28,482 bases of DNA from positions 1 to 28,482 of the forward strand of contig JAZSIU010000029.1 of the NCBI GenBank assembly GCA_045533955.1, given 5' to 3'. The translations under genes were made by a program, and so were the position numbers. Shown here piece after piece: positions 15,796 through 24,042 of the stretch. The first letter of the stretch is position 1, and each line of letters opens with the position of its first letter. The stretch is from HGM04593 sp045533955. GTDB lineage: Bacteria > Bacteroidota > Bacteroidia > Bacteroidales > Bacteroidaceae. Below the pieces are notes generated by a model that did no database searches, was not told the origin of the DNA, and was given only the letters and a program-made list of their open reading frames with translations.

Positions 15796-17532
15796 ATGGG
15801 AATATTACAAATCTTTACATTATTAGGAGCATTAGGTATGTTCCTTTACGGAATGAACCAAATGAGCTCGGGCCTGCAAAAGGTGGCAGGAGAAAAGCTA
15901 AGAGGATTCTTATCTGCAATGACCTCAAATTCATTTAAGGGCGTGATGACAGGCCTTGGCATAACAACCGTTATTCAGTCTTCGTCGGCGACTACCGTGA
16001 TGGTAGTTAGTTTTGTCAATGCCGGTCTTCTGACTCTTGCGCAGGCAATAGGGGTTATTATGGGTGCTAATATAGGTACCACTATTACGGCTTGGATGGT
16101 ATCGTGGCTGGGCTTCAAAGCCGACATATCAACACTTGCTGTCCCATTGATGCTTTTGGGATTTCTTTTATCGAACTCTAAAAAAGACCAACGCAAGAAT
16201 ATCGGAGAACTAATCGTTGGTTTCAGTCTTTTGTTCCTCGGCCTTTCGTTTATGAAAGAATCGGTACCCGATTTGCGAGAAACACCACAAGTATTGGAAT
16301 TTGTCAGCACTTGGTCGTCGTATGGGTTTGGGTCTGTGCTTCTTTTTCTTGCCTTCGGTACGATATTAACACTTATACTACAATCCTCATCTGCGACGAT
16401 GGCAATTACGCTTATTATGCTTAGTATGGGATGGATACCGTTCCAGATGGCGTGTGCGATGGTGCTGGGTGAGAATATAGGTACGACTATCACTGCAAAC
16501 ATTGCTGCTGCGGTAGGTAATACTCAGGCAAAACGTGCTGCAATGTCGCACACTATATTTAATATATTTGGTGTGCTATGGGCATTGATACTATATAAAC
16601 CATTCTTACAATTGGTTGGTCTTATAACTGAAACTGTGTTCGGACTGCCCAACCCTGCGGTCAATGGATTTGTGGTAACATCCTCAAATGCCGAGGAGGG
16701 GACAGCGGCACTGTATGGGCTATCTATGTTACATACGCTATTTAACTTAACCAATACCTTGTTGCTGGTATGCTTCACTAAACAAATTGCCCGAATTGTG
16801 AGTTGGATTATACCGGCTCCTAAAAATAAGGAAAAAGAGGTATTTCGTTTGCAGTACATTTCGGCAGGGGCGCTGGCTACTCCTGAGTTATCGGTCGAGC
16901 AGGCATTTAATGAGATTATACATTTTGCACAAATCTCGAAAAATGGTGTCATTTATACACAAAATGCAATTATTGGGGCCGATACTGACAAATTTGAGGA
17001 GTTTAGAAAGAAACTCGTAAAGTACGAAGAGATTTCCGATCGCATTGAATACGAGATAGCGACATTCCTCAATAGTGTGTCAGCCGAAGAAATTAGCGAG
17101 GGAACATCTACCAAGATAAAGGCAATGTATAAGATTATTGGTGAATTAGAGTCGTTGGGCGACTCGGGTGAAGCTATCAGCCGTATTCTATATAGAAAGA
17201 ATTTACACAAAAAGCATTTTGATGAAGAGGCTATAAAGAACCTTACTTTTATGGCCGATGCCGTAAGTGCGGCTTATGATGTTATGATTGAGAATCTAGC
17301 TGCGGCTCATAGGGGCGAGCTTGTTGATATTTCAAATGCTTATAGTGCCGAAGAAAAGCTCAATACCCTGCGAAATAATCTTCGTGATGCTGTTATAGAG
17401 AATATTGAAAATAATGCTCGCAACTACCAGACAAGCGTTTACTATATGGATATAGTAAATGAGTATGAGCATATGGGCGACTTTATGATAAACGTGTCGC
17501 AAGACCTTGAACGAGCATTTGTGTGTAAATAA
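15796..17532 (+). CDS. Na+/phosphate symporter with C-terminal PhoU-like domain
   Basis: 578 residues. The N-terminal half (about 1-330) is membrane-embedded and contains two inverted copies of the Na/Pi-cotransporter core, each with the QSSSAT motif (about residues 61 and 198), each followed by a GxNIGTTITA element (MGANIGTTITA, LGENIGTTITA). The C-terminal part (about 365-575) is helical and charged, with the helix pattern of PhoU (ISKNGVIYTQNAII, YEEISDRIEYEIATFLNS, DIVNEYEHMGDFMINVSQ). The family (NptA/YjbB type) imports or exports phosphate with sodium. It has its own promoter with the tandem 11-bp element and a terminator at 17554-17593. Its codons are noticeably more AT-rich (many TTA, ATA, AAT) than those of glnN or pstB. 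Confidence 0.93.
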   Translation: MGILQIFTLLGALGMFLYGMNQMSSGLQKVAGEKLRGFLSAMTSNSFKGVMTGLGITTVIQSSSATTVMVVSFVNAGLLTLAQAIGVIMGANIGTTITAWMVSWLGFKADISTLAVPLMLLGFLLSNSKKDQRKNIGELIVGFSLLFLGLSFMKESVPDLRETPQVLEFVSTWSSYGFGSVLLFLAFGTILTLILQSSSATMAITLIMLSMGWIPFQMACAMVLGENIGTTITANIAAAVGNTQAKRAAMSHTIFNIFGVLWALILYKPFLQLVGLITETVFGLPNPAVNGFVVTSSNAEEGTAALYGLSMLHTLFNLTNTLLLVCFTKQIARIVSWIIPAPKNKEKEVFRLQYISAGALATPELSVEQAFNEIIHFAQISKNGVIYTQNAIIGADTDKFEEFRKKLVKYEEISDRIEYEIATFLNSVSAEEISEGTSTKIKAMYKIIGELESLGDSGEAISRILYRKNLHKKHFDEEAIKNLTFMADAVSAAYDVMIENLAAAHRGELVDISNAYSAEEKLNTLRNNLRDAVIENIENNARNYQTSVYYMDIVNEYEHMGDFMINVSQDLERAFVCK

Positions 17533-17553
17533 TTGATTTACGGATATTATATA

Positions 17554-17593
17554 AAAGTGTGCCGCTCCTTTAAATCAGGGAGCGGCACACTTT
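17554..17593 (+). terminator. Symporter gene terminator
   Basis: AAAGTGTGCCGCTCC at 17554-17568 pairs perfectly with GGAGCGGCACACTTT at 17579-17593 around a 10-nt loop. It starts 21 bases after the stop codon and separates the symporter from the porin-pst genes. Confidence 0.85.
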
Positions 17594-17685
17594 GTGTAAC
17601 ACCGCTAAGTAGTAGACCAAGTTTATATCATTAAGTTTTTTTTAGAGAAATTCAAGCTGTTTCTTAATAAATCTCTAAATCTTTT

Positions 17686-17719
17686 GAAACATATATGAAA
17701 TGTTTTCCCGATACTTTTG
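17686..17719 (+). promoter_or_regulatory. Pho-box-like tandem 11-bp element and porin promoter
   Basis: GAAACATATAT at 17686-17696 is followed by the degenerate unit GAAATGTTTTC at 17697-17707, then four bases, then TACTTTTG at 17712-17719, a full -7 match. The distance from the first repeat to the -7 box is 26 nt, identical to the symporter promoter. Similarity continues past the -7 box (CTCGAAAA in both). The leader to the porin ATG is about 98 nt and holds GACAAT/ATTGTC (from about 17758) as a small hairpin. Confidence 0.6.
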
Positions 17720-17823
17720 CTCTCGAAAAATTGCAAATGAAGGTGGCGCACGTCGCTGACAATTGCCGGCATTGTCTGATTGTTGACACGTGTTTGCAAT
17801 GGGTTAATTTAAATTTTGAGAAA

Positions 17824-18804
17824 ATGAGAACAAATTTTATTTTGGCGGGTCTTTTGGCCTGTATTGGTATCGGTACACAAGCGCAGAGTGCAAAAGTTGG
17901 TGAGCCCAAGGGTAAGGCTATTGTGCAGGTGTTTGGAAATTTTCATTCAGGCTTCGGCGCCTTGAATGACGACAGGGGCTTTGAACTTGAGCGCAGCTAT
18001 TTGGGCTATGAGTACAATTTTGGTAATGGTCTCTCGGCAAAGGCTGTGATGGACATTGGCCAGTCGAAAAAGGTTGATGATTATCATCGTATCGCCTACA
18101 TTAAGAATGCGATGGTTTCGTGGAAAAAGGGACGATTGACGCTCAACGGTGGTCTTATCTCGACTACGCAGTTTAATTTTCAGGAGAAATTTTGGGGCTA
18201 TCGTTACATTATGAAATCTTTTCAGGATGAATATAAGTTTGGTAGCAGCGCCGATTTAGGAATCTCTGTGGCTTATAAGTTTACCGAGTGGGTATCTGCC
18301 GATGCTATTATTGTCAATGGCGAGGGGTACAAAAAGATTCAAAAGAACGATGGCTTGAATTATGGCTTGGGAGTTACGCTGACGCCGGTCAAAGGCTTTC
18401 AAATTCGTCTGTACGGTGGCTTTAATGAGTGTGGCGAAGAGGGTAAAAAGAATGTTACAAATTTTGCGGCTTTTGCGGGTTATAAATGCAGTGCTTTTTC
18501 CGTTGGCGCCGAGTATAATCGTATGTGGAATGCATCCTATGCCGACAATGCCGACCAATATGGTTATTCAATTTTTGCGTCAGCCAAATTATCTAAAAGC
18601 GCCGAACTTTATGCTCGATTCGACGACCTTTGCTCCGATGATGATTGGAACATCGCAAAGGATGAGCAGGCGGCAATTCTCGGTGCGCAGTTCAAACTCG
18701 GCAAATATGTAAAAATTGCTCCTAATTTTAGAATGGCAATGCCTAAGGCCGACGGTGCCGAGAATGTTTATTCGGCATATATTAGCTGTTATTTCGGGTT
18801 ATAA
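17824..18804 (+). CDS. Small outer-membrane porin, phosphate-regulon associated
   Basis: 326 residues from the ATG at 17824. The frame is open further upstream, but that would start inside the promoter and bury the signal peptide. The signal peptide is MRTNFILAGLLACIGIGTQAQ, cleaved near QAQ-S. The mature chain has alternating aromatic/glycine beta-strand patterns (RSYLGYEYNFGNGLSAKAVMD, FQIRLYGGFNE, VGAEYNRMW) and ends YISCYFGL with a C-terminal aromatic-plus-hydrophobic strand, as in outer-membrane barrels. It is shorter than classical OprO/OprP porins (about 400-440). It lies 33 bases before pstS with no terminator between them, so it is probably the first gene of the pst operon and supplies phosphate entry through the outer membrane. 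Substrate is inferred from context. Confidence 0.8.
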   Translation: MRTNFILAGLLACIGIGTQAQSAKVGEPKGKAIVQVFGNFHSGFGALNDDRGFELERSYLGYEYNFGNGLSAKAVMDIGQSKKVDDYHRIAYIKNAMVSWKKGRLTLNGGLISTTQFNFQEKFWGYRYIMKSFQDEYKFGSSADLGISVAYKFTEWVSADAIIVNGEGYKKIQKNDGLNYGLGVTLTPVKGFQIRLYGGFNECGEEGKKNVTNFAAFAGYKCSAFSVGAEYNRMWNASYADNADQYGYSIFASAKLSKSAELYARFDDLCSDDDWNIAKDEQAAILGAQFKLGKYVKIAPNFRMAMPKADGAENVYSAYISCYFGL

Positions 18805-18837
18805 AAAAGTGTGTAAATATTTAAAAGTTAGATTAGT

Positions 18838-19899
18838 ATGAAAAAGATTTTATTGTCAGTTGCGACATTGGCTCTTGCTGTTGCTTTTATGGCTTGTAGT
18901 GGCAATTCAAATGTGGCAGGCCGTGTGCCTCAGGAGCTCTCGGGAGCGGGTGCGACGTTTCCTCTCCCTTTCTACAATGTGGTGCTGGAGCAGTATGGAA
19001 AGGTGAGCGGCGATGTGGTTGCTTACGGTGGCATAGGCTCGGGTGGGGGTGTGCGTAACCTGCGTGATAAGATTGTGGATTTTGCCGGCAGCGATGCTTT
19101 TCTATCGGATAAGGAGCTGGCCGAACTGCCTGAAGTTATTCATTGCCCTTCTTGTATGGGCGCTGTGGTTGTTGCTTATAATATTGATGGCGTTAAGGAA
19201 CTGAGGCTGTCGGGCGAGGTTATTGCCGATATTTTTGCCGGGGAAATAAAAATGTGGAATGATGAGCGTATCTTGGCGCTAAATCCCGGTGTTTTGCTTC
19301 CTGCTGAAGAGATTATTCCTGTTTATCGCTCGGACGGCTCGGGTACGACGTTTGTTTTTACCGATTATCTAACGAAGGTAAGTGCCGCGTGGAGCGAGAA
19401 AATAGGTACGGGAAAGTCGGTTAACTTCCCCTCGGGTCAGGCTGCAAAGGGTAATCCGGGAGTGGCTGCGGTTATTAAGCAGACAAAGAATAGTATCGGT
19501 TACGTGGGGTCGGAGTATGCTTTTGCGCAGAAGATTCCTTTTGCTAAAATAAGGAATGCGCAGGGCGAGTTTGTGTCGCCGTCGGCAGCGTCAATATCGG
19601 CTGCGGCATCGGGCGAGATTCCTGCCGATACTCGCTGCTCGATTACAAATTCCGAGGCTGTGGGCGCTTATCCAATTTCGACATTTACTTGGATTATTAT
19701 CTACAAGGAACAGAATTATTCCGACCGCACGAGGGAGCAGGCTGTGGCAACACTCGACCTTTTGAGATATATCCTCTCGGACGAGGCGCAGAGCATTGCC
19801 TCGGAGGTGCACTATGCTCCGCTGCCTAAAAAGGCGATAGAGCAGAGCCTTATGAATCTGAGGGGTGTTACTTACGACGGGAGCCCGCTGCTGCAATAA
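18838..19899 (+). CDS. pstS: Phosphate-binding lipoprotein PstS
   Basis: 353 residues. Signal sequence MKKILLSVATLALAVAFMAC with a lipobox-like end (FMAC-SGNS), so it is probably an acylated lipoprotein anchored at the membrane. Phosphate-binding blocks are present: GAGATFPLPFYNVV, YGGIGSGGGVRNL, VDFAGSDAFLSDKE, YRSDGSGTTFVFTDYL, GNPGVAAVIKQTKNSIGYVG. It captures phosphate in the periplasm and passes it to PstC-PstA. It follows the porin gene by 33 bases and precedes pstC by 9 bases. Confidence 0.95.
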   Translation: MKKILLSVATLALAVAFMACSGNSNVAGRVPQELSGAGATFPLPFYNVVLEQYGKVSGDVVAYGGIGSGGGVRNLRDKIVDFAGSDAFLSDKELAELPEVIHCPSCMGAVVVAYNIDGVKELRLSGEVIADIFAGEIKMWNDERILALNPGVLLPAEEIIPVYRSDGSGTTFVFTDYLTKVSAAWSEKIGTGKSVNFPSGQAAKGNPGVAAVIKQTKNSIGYVGSEYAFAQKIPFAKIRNAQGEFVSPSAASISAAASGEIPADTRCSITNSEAVGAYPISTFTWIIIYKEQNYSDRTREQAVATLDLLRYILSDEAQSIASEVHYAPLPKKAIEQSLMNLRGVTYDGSPLLQ

Positions 19900-19908
19900 T
19901 AAAGTGCT

Positions 19909-20766
19909 ATGAACGATAAATTATACAGAATCCTATTGTTCGCAGCTGCATTGATAATGCCGATAGTGTGCGGGGGCGTGGTTTACGCCCTCGCCACCGA
20001 TGCTTACGATGCTTTCGAACACTTCGGATTCTTTAAGTTTCTGACATCCTCGGAGTGGAGTTATACCGAGGGGGCCGAGCAGTATGGGGCTTTACCGTTT
20101 ATCACGGGAACGCTGATGACCACTCTGCTGGCACTTGTTTTTTGTATTCCTTTTTCTCTTCCCGTGGCATTGTTTGTGGGGGAGTATTTCAAGGGGGCGA
20201 AAGTAGCATCGGTGTTAAGCACTGTAACAGACCTTTTGGCCGGTATCCCATCAATTATATATGGTATGTGGGGATTTTATACGTTGCGCCCGCTGATTAT
20301 GGCTCTTGATATTTCGCCGCAAGGCTCGGGCGTGCTTACCGCCTCTTTGGTGTTGGCTATTATGATTGTGCCGTATGCTGCATCGCTTAGTGTCGAGTTT
20401 ATAAAAATGGTGCCAAATGATTTGAAGGAGGCTGCATATAGTTTGGGGGCAACCCGGGCCGATGTTATTCGAAAGGTGGTTTTCCCTGTTGCCGGTTCGG
20501 GTATATTCTCGGCTTATATTTTGGCAATTGGTCGTGCGCTTGGCGAGACAATGACTGTTACGATGCTTATCGGAAATACGAATAATATTCCCGATTCAAT
20601 TACCTCGACAGGCAACTCTATGGCGTCAATTATTGCCAATCAATTTGGCGAGGCAGATGATTTGCGTCTCTCTTCACTAATTGCCATAGGATTGATACTG
20701 TTCCTTATTACTGCATTTATCAATATGATAGGTAAAATGATGATTAAACGCGCAAGAATTGCATAA
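19909..20766 (+). CDS. pstC: Phosphate ABC transporter permease PstC
   Basis: 285 residues, with an N-terminal membrane helix (LLFAAALIMPIVCGGVVYAL), a periplasmic loop with FFKFLTSSEWSYTEG, and five further helices. The coupling motif is EAAYSLGATRADVIRKVVFP, and GRALGETMTVTMLIGN is the PstC-type motif. It forms the channel with PstA. Start ATG at 19909 is nine bases after the pstS stop. Confidence 0.94.
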   Translation: MNDKLYRILLFAAALIMPIVCGGVVYALATDAYDAFEHFGFFKFLTSSEWSYTEGAEQYGALPFITGTLMTTLLALVFCIPFSLPVALFVGEYFKGAKVASVLSTVTDLLAGIPSIIYGMWGFYTLRPLIMALDISPQGSGVLTASLVLAIMIVPYAASLSVEFIKMVPNDLKEAAYSLGATRADVIRKVVFPVAGSGIFSAYILAIGRALGETMTVTMLIGNTNNIPDSITSTGNSMASIIANQFGEADDLRLSSLIAIGLILFLITAFINMIGKMMIKRARIA

Positions 20767-20768
20767 AT

Positions 20769-21635
20769 ATGAATAGATTGAAGATTAAAAATCGTTTGGC
20801 AAGGGATAAAGCCCTGTTGTGGGCTGTGTGTTTATTGGCTGCTCTCACGGCTGTCCCGCTGTTTGCTATTTTGGGCGAGGTGTTTTTGCGTGGTTACGAG
20901 CAGCTGTCGTGGTCGTTCCTTACTGAGCCTACTCCCACGGCATATAATGCAATGAAGGCCATTGAGGCGGGCGAGCCAATTCACGGCGGCATTGCCAATG
21001 GAATTGTAGGTACAATGCTGATGCTTGGAATGGCTGCTGTTGCAGCCGTCCCGATAGGTATCCTGTGCGGAGTTTTTTTGGCCGAAAATTCCAAAAACAA
21101 ATTTGCTCAGGCGGTGAGCTATCTTACCGACCTTTTGCAGGGTACCCCTTCGGTTATTATCGGTATTGTGGTTTATATTTGGGTTGTTGTTCCGATGAGG
21201 GGCTACTCGGCTATTGCCGGTAGTGTGGCACTCTCGATTATGATGCTCCCGCTTATTGTTCGTTCGACCGAGGAGACATTGAGGATTCTGCCGGCCTCGC
21301 TCAAGGAGGCGGGGCTTGCTCTGGGTGGTAACCGCGCCCGTGTGATGCTGAGGGTGCAGCTTCCGGCTGCTTTCGGCGGAATTTTTACGGGCGTTCTATT
21401 GGCTGTCTCGCGTGTGATTGGTGAGACGGCTCCGCTTATGTTCACTGCACTCGGGTGCTCGTTCATTCGTTTCGCTGTCGATAAGCCAATCTCGGCGGTG
21501 CCGCTTCTTATATGGGAATTTTTCAACGACCCTAACCTTCAGGAGTTTATTTGGGGAGCATCACTCTTTTTGTTATTATTTGTTCTTACATTGAATTTAA
21601 CGGCTAAATATCTTGCAAAGAAATGGAATCAGTAA
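20769..21635 (+). CDS. pstA: Phosphate ABC transporter permease PstA
   Basis: 288 residues. N-terminal helix ALLWAVCLLAALTAVPLFAI, then GIANGIVGTMLMLGMAAVAAVPIGILCGVFLAE, TDLLQGTPSVIIGIV and the coupling motif EAGLALGGNRARVMLRVQLP. SRVIGETAPLMFTALG is the PstA signature. Its ATG is 3 bases after the pstC stop, and its last 13 bases overlap pstB, indicating tight translational coupling. Confidence 0.94.
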   Translation: MNRLKIKNRLARDKALLWAVCLLAALTAVPLFAILGEVFLRGYEQLSWSFLTEPTPTAYNAMKAIEAGEPIHGGIANGIVGTMLMLGMAAVAAVPIGILCGVFLAENSKNKFAQAVSYLTDLLQGTPSVIIGIVVYIWVVVPMRGYSAIAGSVALSIMMLPLIVRSTEETLRILPASLKEAGLALGGNRARVMLRVQLPAAFGGIFTGVLLAVSRVIGETAPLMFTALGCSFIRFAVDKPISAVPLLIWEFFNDPNLQEFIWGASLFLLLFVLTLNLTAKYLAKKWNQ

Positions 21636-22390
21636 CTCCTATACTTGAATTTAATAAGACTTGTGTGTCATACACCAAACAGACGATGGCGGTAAAATAT
21701 GTCTCGGCTGCCATCGACAGAAATACAATAACCGCTATTATGGGGCCTTCGGGTTGTGGAAAATCGACGCTTCTGCGCGCTGTAAATCTTATGCACAATC
21801 TTTATCCTAATATCCGTGTCGATGGCGAGATTTTATTGAATGGAGAGAATATCCTCTCGATGGAACCCATTGAGGTGCGCCGCAGGGTTGGGATGGTTTT
21901 TCAGCGCCCGGCGCCGTTCCCCACTATGAGCATCTACGATAATGTGCTCTCGGGCTATGCGCTCAATGGTATCCGTCTGTCAAGGGCAGAGAAAGAAGAG
22001 ACCGTTGAACGCTGCTTAAGGAGCGTTGCGCTGTGGGGCGAGGTTAAGGATGTGCTGAACAAGAAAGGTACTTTTCTATCGGGCGGCCAGCAGCAGCGTC
22101 TGTGCATTGCCCGTGCATTGGCTATGCGGCCCGATGTACTGCTTATGGACGAGCCTACCTCGGCGCTCGACCCCATAGCAACTGCACGTATCGAGGAACT
22201 GATGCTGGAGCTGCAAAAGGAGGTAACTATCATAATTGTTACGCATAATATGGGGCAGGCGATGCGCATTTCCTCGAAATCAATGTTTATGTATTTGGGC
22301 GAGCTTGTCGAGTATGGCGACACTGCCACAATGTTCTCTAATCCTTTGGACGAGCGCACCAAGGCTTATCTCACGGGTAAAATGGGGTAA
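21623..22390 (+). CDS. pstB: Phosphate ABC transporter ATPase PstB
   Basis: 255 residues. Walker A is GPSGCGKST, the Q-loop is VFQRPAPFPTMSIYDNV (the PstB-typical RP-PFP segment), the signature is LSGGQQQRLCIARAL, Walker B is VLLMDEPTSALDP, and the switch His is in VTHNMGQAMRIS. It hydrolyses ATP to drive phosphate import. It is the last gene of the operon: no phoU follows, and the next gene is rpoD with its own promoter. Only a weak hairpin (GGCGC at 22397-22401, GCGCC at 22410-22414) lies after the stop. Confidence 0.95.
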   Translation: MESVTPILEFNKTCVSYTKQTMAVKYVSAAIDRNTITAIMGPSGCGKSTLLRAVNLMHNLYPNIRVDGEILLNGENILSMEPIEVRRRVGMVFQRPAPFPTMSIYDNVLSGYALNGIRLSRAEKEETVERCLRSVALWGEVKDVLNKKGTFLSGGQQQRLCIARALAMRPDVLLMDEPTSALDPIATARIEELMLELQKEVTIIIVTHNMGQAMRISSKSMFMYLGELVEYGDTATMFSNPLDERTKAYLTGKMG

Positions 22391-22517
22391 TTAAATGGCG
22401 CTACATTATGCGCCGCAAAAATTGTGTTGCTGCATCTGCCATTATAGGCAATTCTTATGATTATTGAACTATTTGTTCTATTTAACAAACTTTTGTGCCA
22501 ATTTTTTATTTGTAAAC

Positions 22518-22548
22518 TTGCTTTTTTGGTTTAAATATTATAATTTTG
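22518..22548 (+). promoter_or_regulatory. rpoD promoter
   Basis: TTG at 22518-22520, a 20-bp spacer and TAATTTTG at 22541-22548, followed by CA. The -7 box is a full consensus match. The ATG is 24 bases downstream. An upstream TTG start would lie inside this promoter, which settles the choice of start. Confidence 0.6.
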
Positions 22549-22572
22549 CAAATTGAAATTGTACGAAGCACA

Positions 22573-23433
22573 ATGAGACAATTAAAGATTACAAAAAGTA
22601 TCACAAACCGCGAAAGCGCTTCGCTCGACAAGTACTTGCAGGAGATTGGCCGTGAAGACCTTATTACCGTAGAGGAAGAGGTGGAATTGGCTCAAAGAAT
22701 CCGTAAGGGCGATCGTTTGGCGTTGGAGAAGTTGACAAGAGCCAACTTGCGTTTCGTAGTTTCGGTGGCCAAGCAGTATCAGAATCAGGGACTTAGTTTG
22801 CCCGACCTTATCAACGAGGGTAATCTGGGACTTATAAAGGCTGCCGAGAAATTTGACGAGACACGTGGTTTTAAGTTCATTAGTTACGCCGTTTGGTGGA
22901 TTAGACAATCAATTCTTCAGGCTCTGGCCGAGCAGTCGAGAATTGTGCGCTTGCCGTTGAATCAGGTAGGTTCGCTTAACAAAATCAGCAAGGCATTCTC
23001 GAAATTTGAGCAAGAAAATGAACGTCGCCCCTCGGCCGAAGAGCTTGCCGACCAATTGGATCTTCCTGTTGACAAGGTGGTAGATTCGCTAAAAGTTTCG
23101 GGCCGACATATTTCGGTTGATGCCCCCTTTGTAGATGGTGAGGATAATAGTCTGCTGGATGTTCTTGTGAACGATGATTCTCCTATGGCCGACAATCTGC
23201 TGGTGAGCGAGTCTTTGTCGCGTGAGATTGATCGTGCATTATCGACCCTTGCCGAAAGAGAGAAAGAAATTATTCAGATGTTCTTTGGAATAGGAATGCA
23301 GGAAATGACTCTCGAAGAGATTGGTGATAAGTTCGGTCTGACACGTGAACGTGTACGTCAGATTAAAGAAAAAGCTATTCGCCGTTTGAAACAGAATCAG
23401 CGCAGTAAGCTGCTTAAATCCTATTTGGGATAA
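22573..23433 (+). CDS. rpoD: Primary sigma factor RpoD (short Bacteroidetes type)
   Basis: 286 residues from the ATG at 22573, beginning MRQLKITKSITNRES. It is the housekeeping sigma subunit that directs RNA polymerase to TAnnTTTG promoters. Region 1.1 of the E. coli protein is absent, as usual in this phylum. Region 1.2 is SLDKYLQEIGRE; region 2 runs from LTRANLRFVVSVAKQYQNQG through ETRGFKFISYAVWWIRQSI; region 3 includes LPLNQVGSLNKISKAFSKFE; region 4 ends with the helix-turn-helix EEIGDKFGLTRERVRQIKEKAIRRL. It is monocistronic, with a promoter immediately upstream and a good terminator downstream. Confidence 0.97.
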   Translation: MRQLKITKSITNRESASLDKYLQEIGREDLITVEEEVELAQRIRKGDRLALEKLTRANLRFVVSVAKQYQNQGLSLPDLINEGNLGLIKAAEKFDETRGFKFISYAVWWIRQSILQALAEQSRIVRLPLNQVGSLNKISKAFSKFEQENERRPSAEELADQLDLPVDKVVDSLKVSGRHISVDAPFVDGEDNSLLDVLVNDDSPMADNLLVSESLSREIDRALSTLAEREKEIIQMFFGIGMQEMTLEEIGDKFGLTRERVRQIKEKAIRRLKQNQRSKLLKSYLG

Positions 23434-23454
23434 ATTATTGGGAAAAATATGTGC

Positions 23455-23488
23455 CGGGCTGTCTTTCTTAAGGGCAGCCCGTTTTTTT
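23455..23488 (+). terminator. rpoD terminator
   Basis: CGGGCTG at 23455-23461 pairs with CAGCCCG at 23475-23481, followed by seven T: a standard intrinsic terminator 21 bases after the stop. Confidence 0.9.
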
Positions 23489-23552
23489 ATATGATTGTGG
23501 GGCGAATATGTTAAAAATATATTATTCGAGCTGTATTTTGTTCATTTTTTCG

Positions 23553-23560
23553 TATCTTCG
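23553..23560 (+). promoter_or_regulatory. Promoter -7 box of the small secreted-protein gene
   Basis: TATCTTCG, a frequent variant of TAnnTTTG, followed by CA. No TTTG at proper spacing is seen (the nearest leaves only 12 bp). It lies 54 bases upstream of the chosen ATG. Confidence 0.45.
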
Positions 23561-23614
23561 CAATTCAAAAATGAGCAGTGTAACGCAATGGTTAGTTGCG
23601 CAAAAAAATATTTT

Positions 23615-24001
23615 ATGAAAAAAGGACTTTTTTTAGTGGCAATGGCAATGCTGATGGCATTTACCGCATCGGCCGAGGGTGATAAAAAGGGTGTGTATGT
23701 GCTTGGCGTCTCAATATCTTTTTCCGATTCTGTGGCCTATTTCACTGAGGTGCAGTTGGTCGAGGGCATTGAACTTGACAAAGGTACAAAATTTCTGCCC
23801 GACAGACAGCATTATGCGCACGAGCTTCAGGATTTTATGTCGGTAAGTGAGGGACAGCCGGGGCGTACTTCGATAATCCTTTTCGACAAGAAGGAAAAAT
23901 CGCTCAAAAAGAAGGAATTGAAGATTAAAACACGCTTGCAGAAGCGCCGTGGATTGACGGTGCGTTATTTGGGCGACAGATTCAAATTTACCCGTCCCTG
24001 A
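23615..24001 (+). CDS. Small secreted protein of unknown function
   Basis: 128 residues from the ATG at 23615. The frame is open upstream, but that would cover the promoter and hide a clean signal peptide. The signal peptide is MKKGLFLVAMAMLMAFTASA, cleaved near ASA-EG. The mature part of about 108 residues starts GDKKGVYVLGVSISFSDSVAYFTEVQ, has an acidic and aromatic middle, and a strongly basic C-terminal section (KKEKSLKKKELKIKTRLQKRRG) before VRYLGDRFKFTRP. No cysteines, no repeats, no domain I recognise. It sits between rpoD and a C11-protease lipoprotein gene, the latter starting 41 bases later with no terminator between, so the two are probably co-transcribed. Confidence 0.75.
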   Translation: MKKGLFLVAMAMLMAFTASAEGDKKGVYVLGVSISFSDSVAYFTEVQLVEGIELDKGTKFLPDRQHYAHELQDFMSVSEGQPGRTSIILFDKKEKSLKKKELKIKTRLQKRRGLTVRYLGDRFKFTRP

Positions 24002-24042
24002 TTTGATTTTTATTGACAAGGCGCAAAGGGGTGAGCGGTTTT

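Noticed and set aside
17695..17823. Upstream in-frame start of the porin
   Set aside because: It would begin inside the promoter element and place 43 residues before a clean signal peptide.
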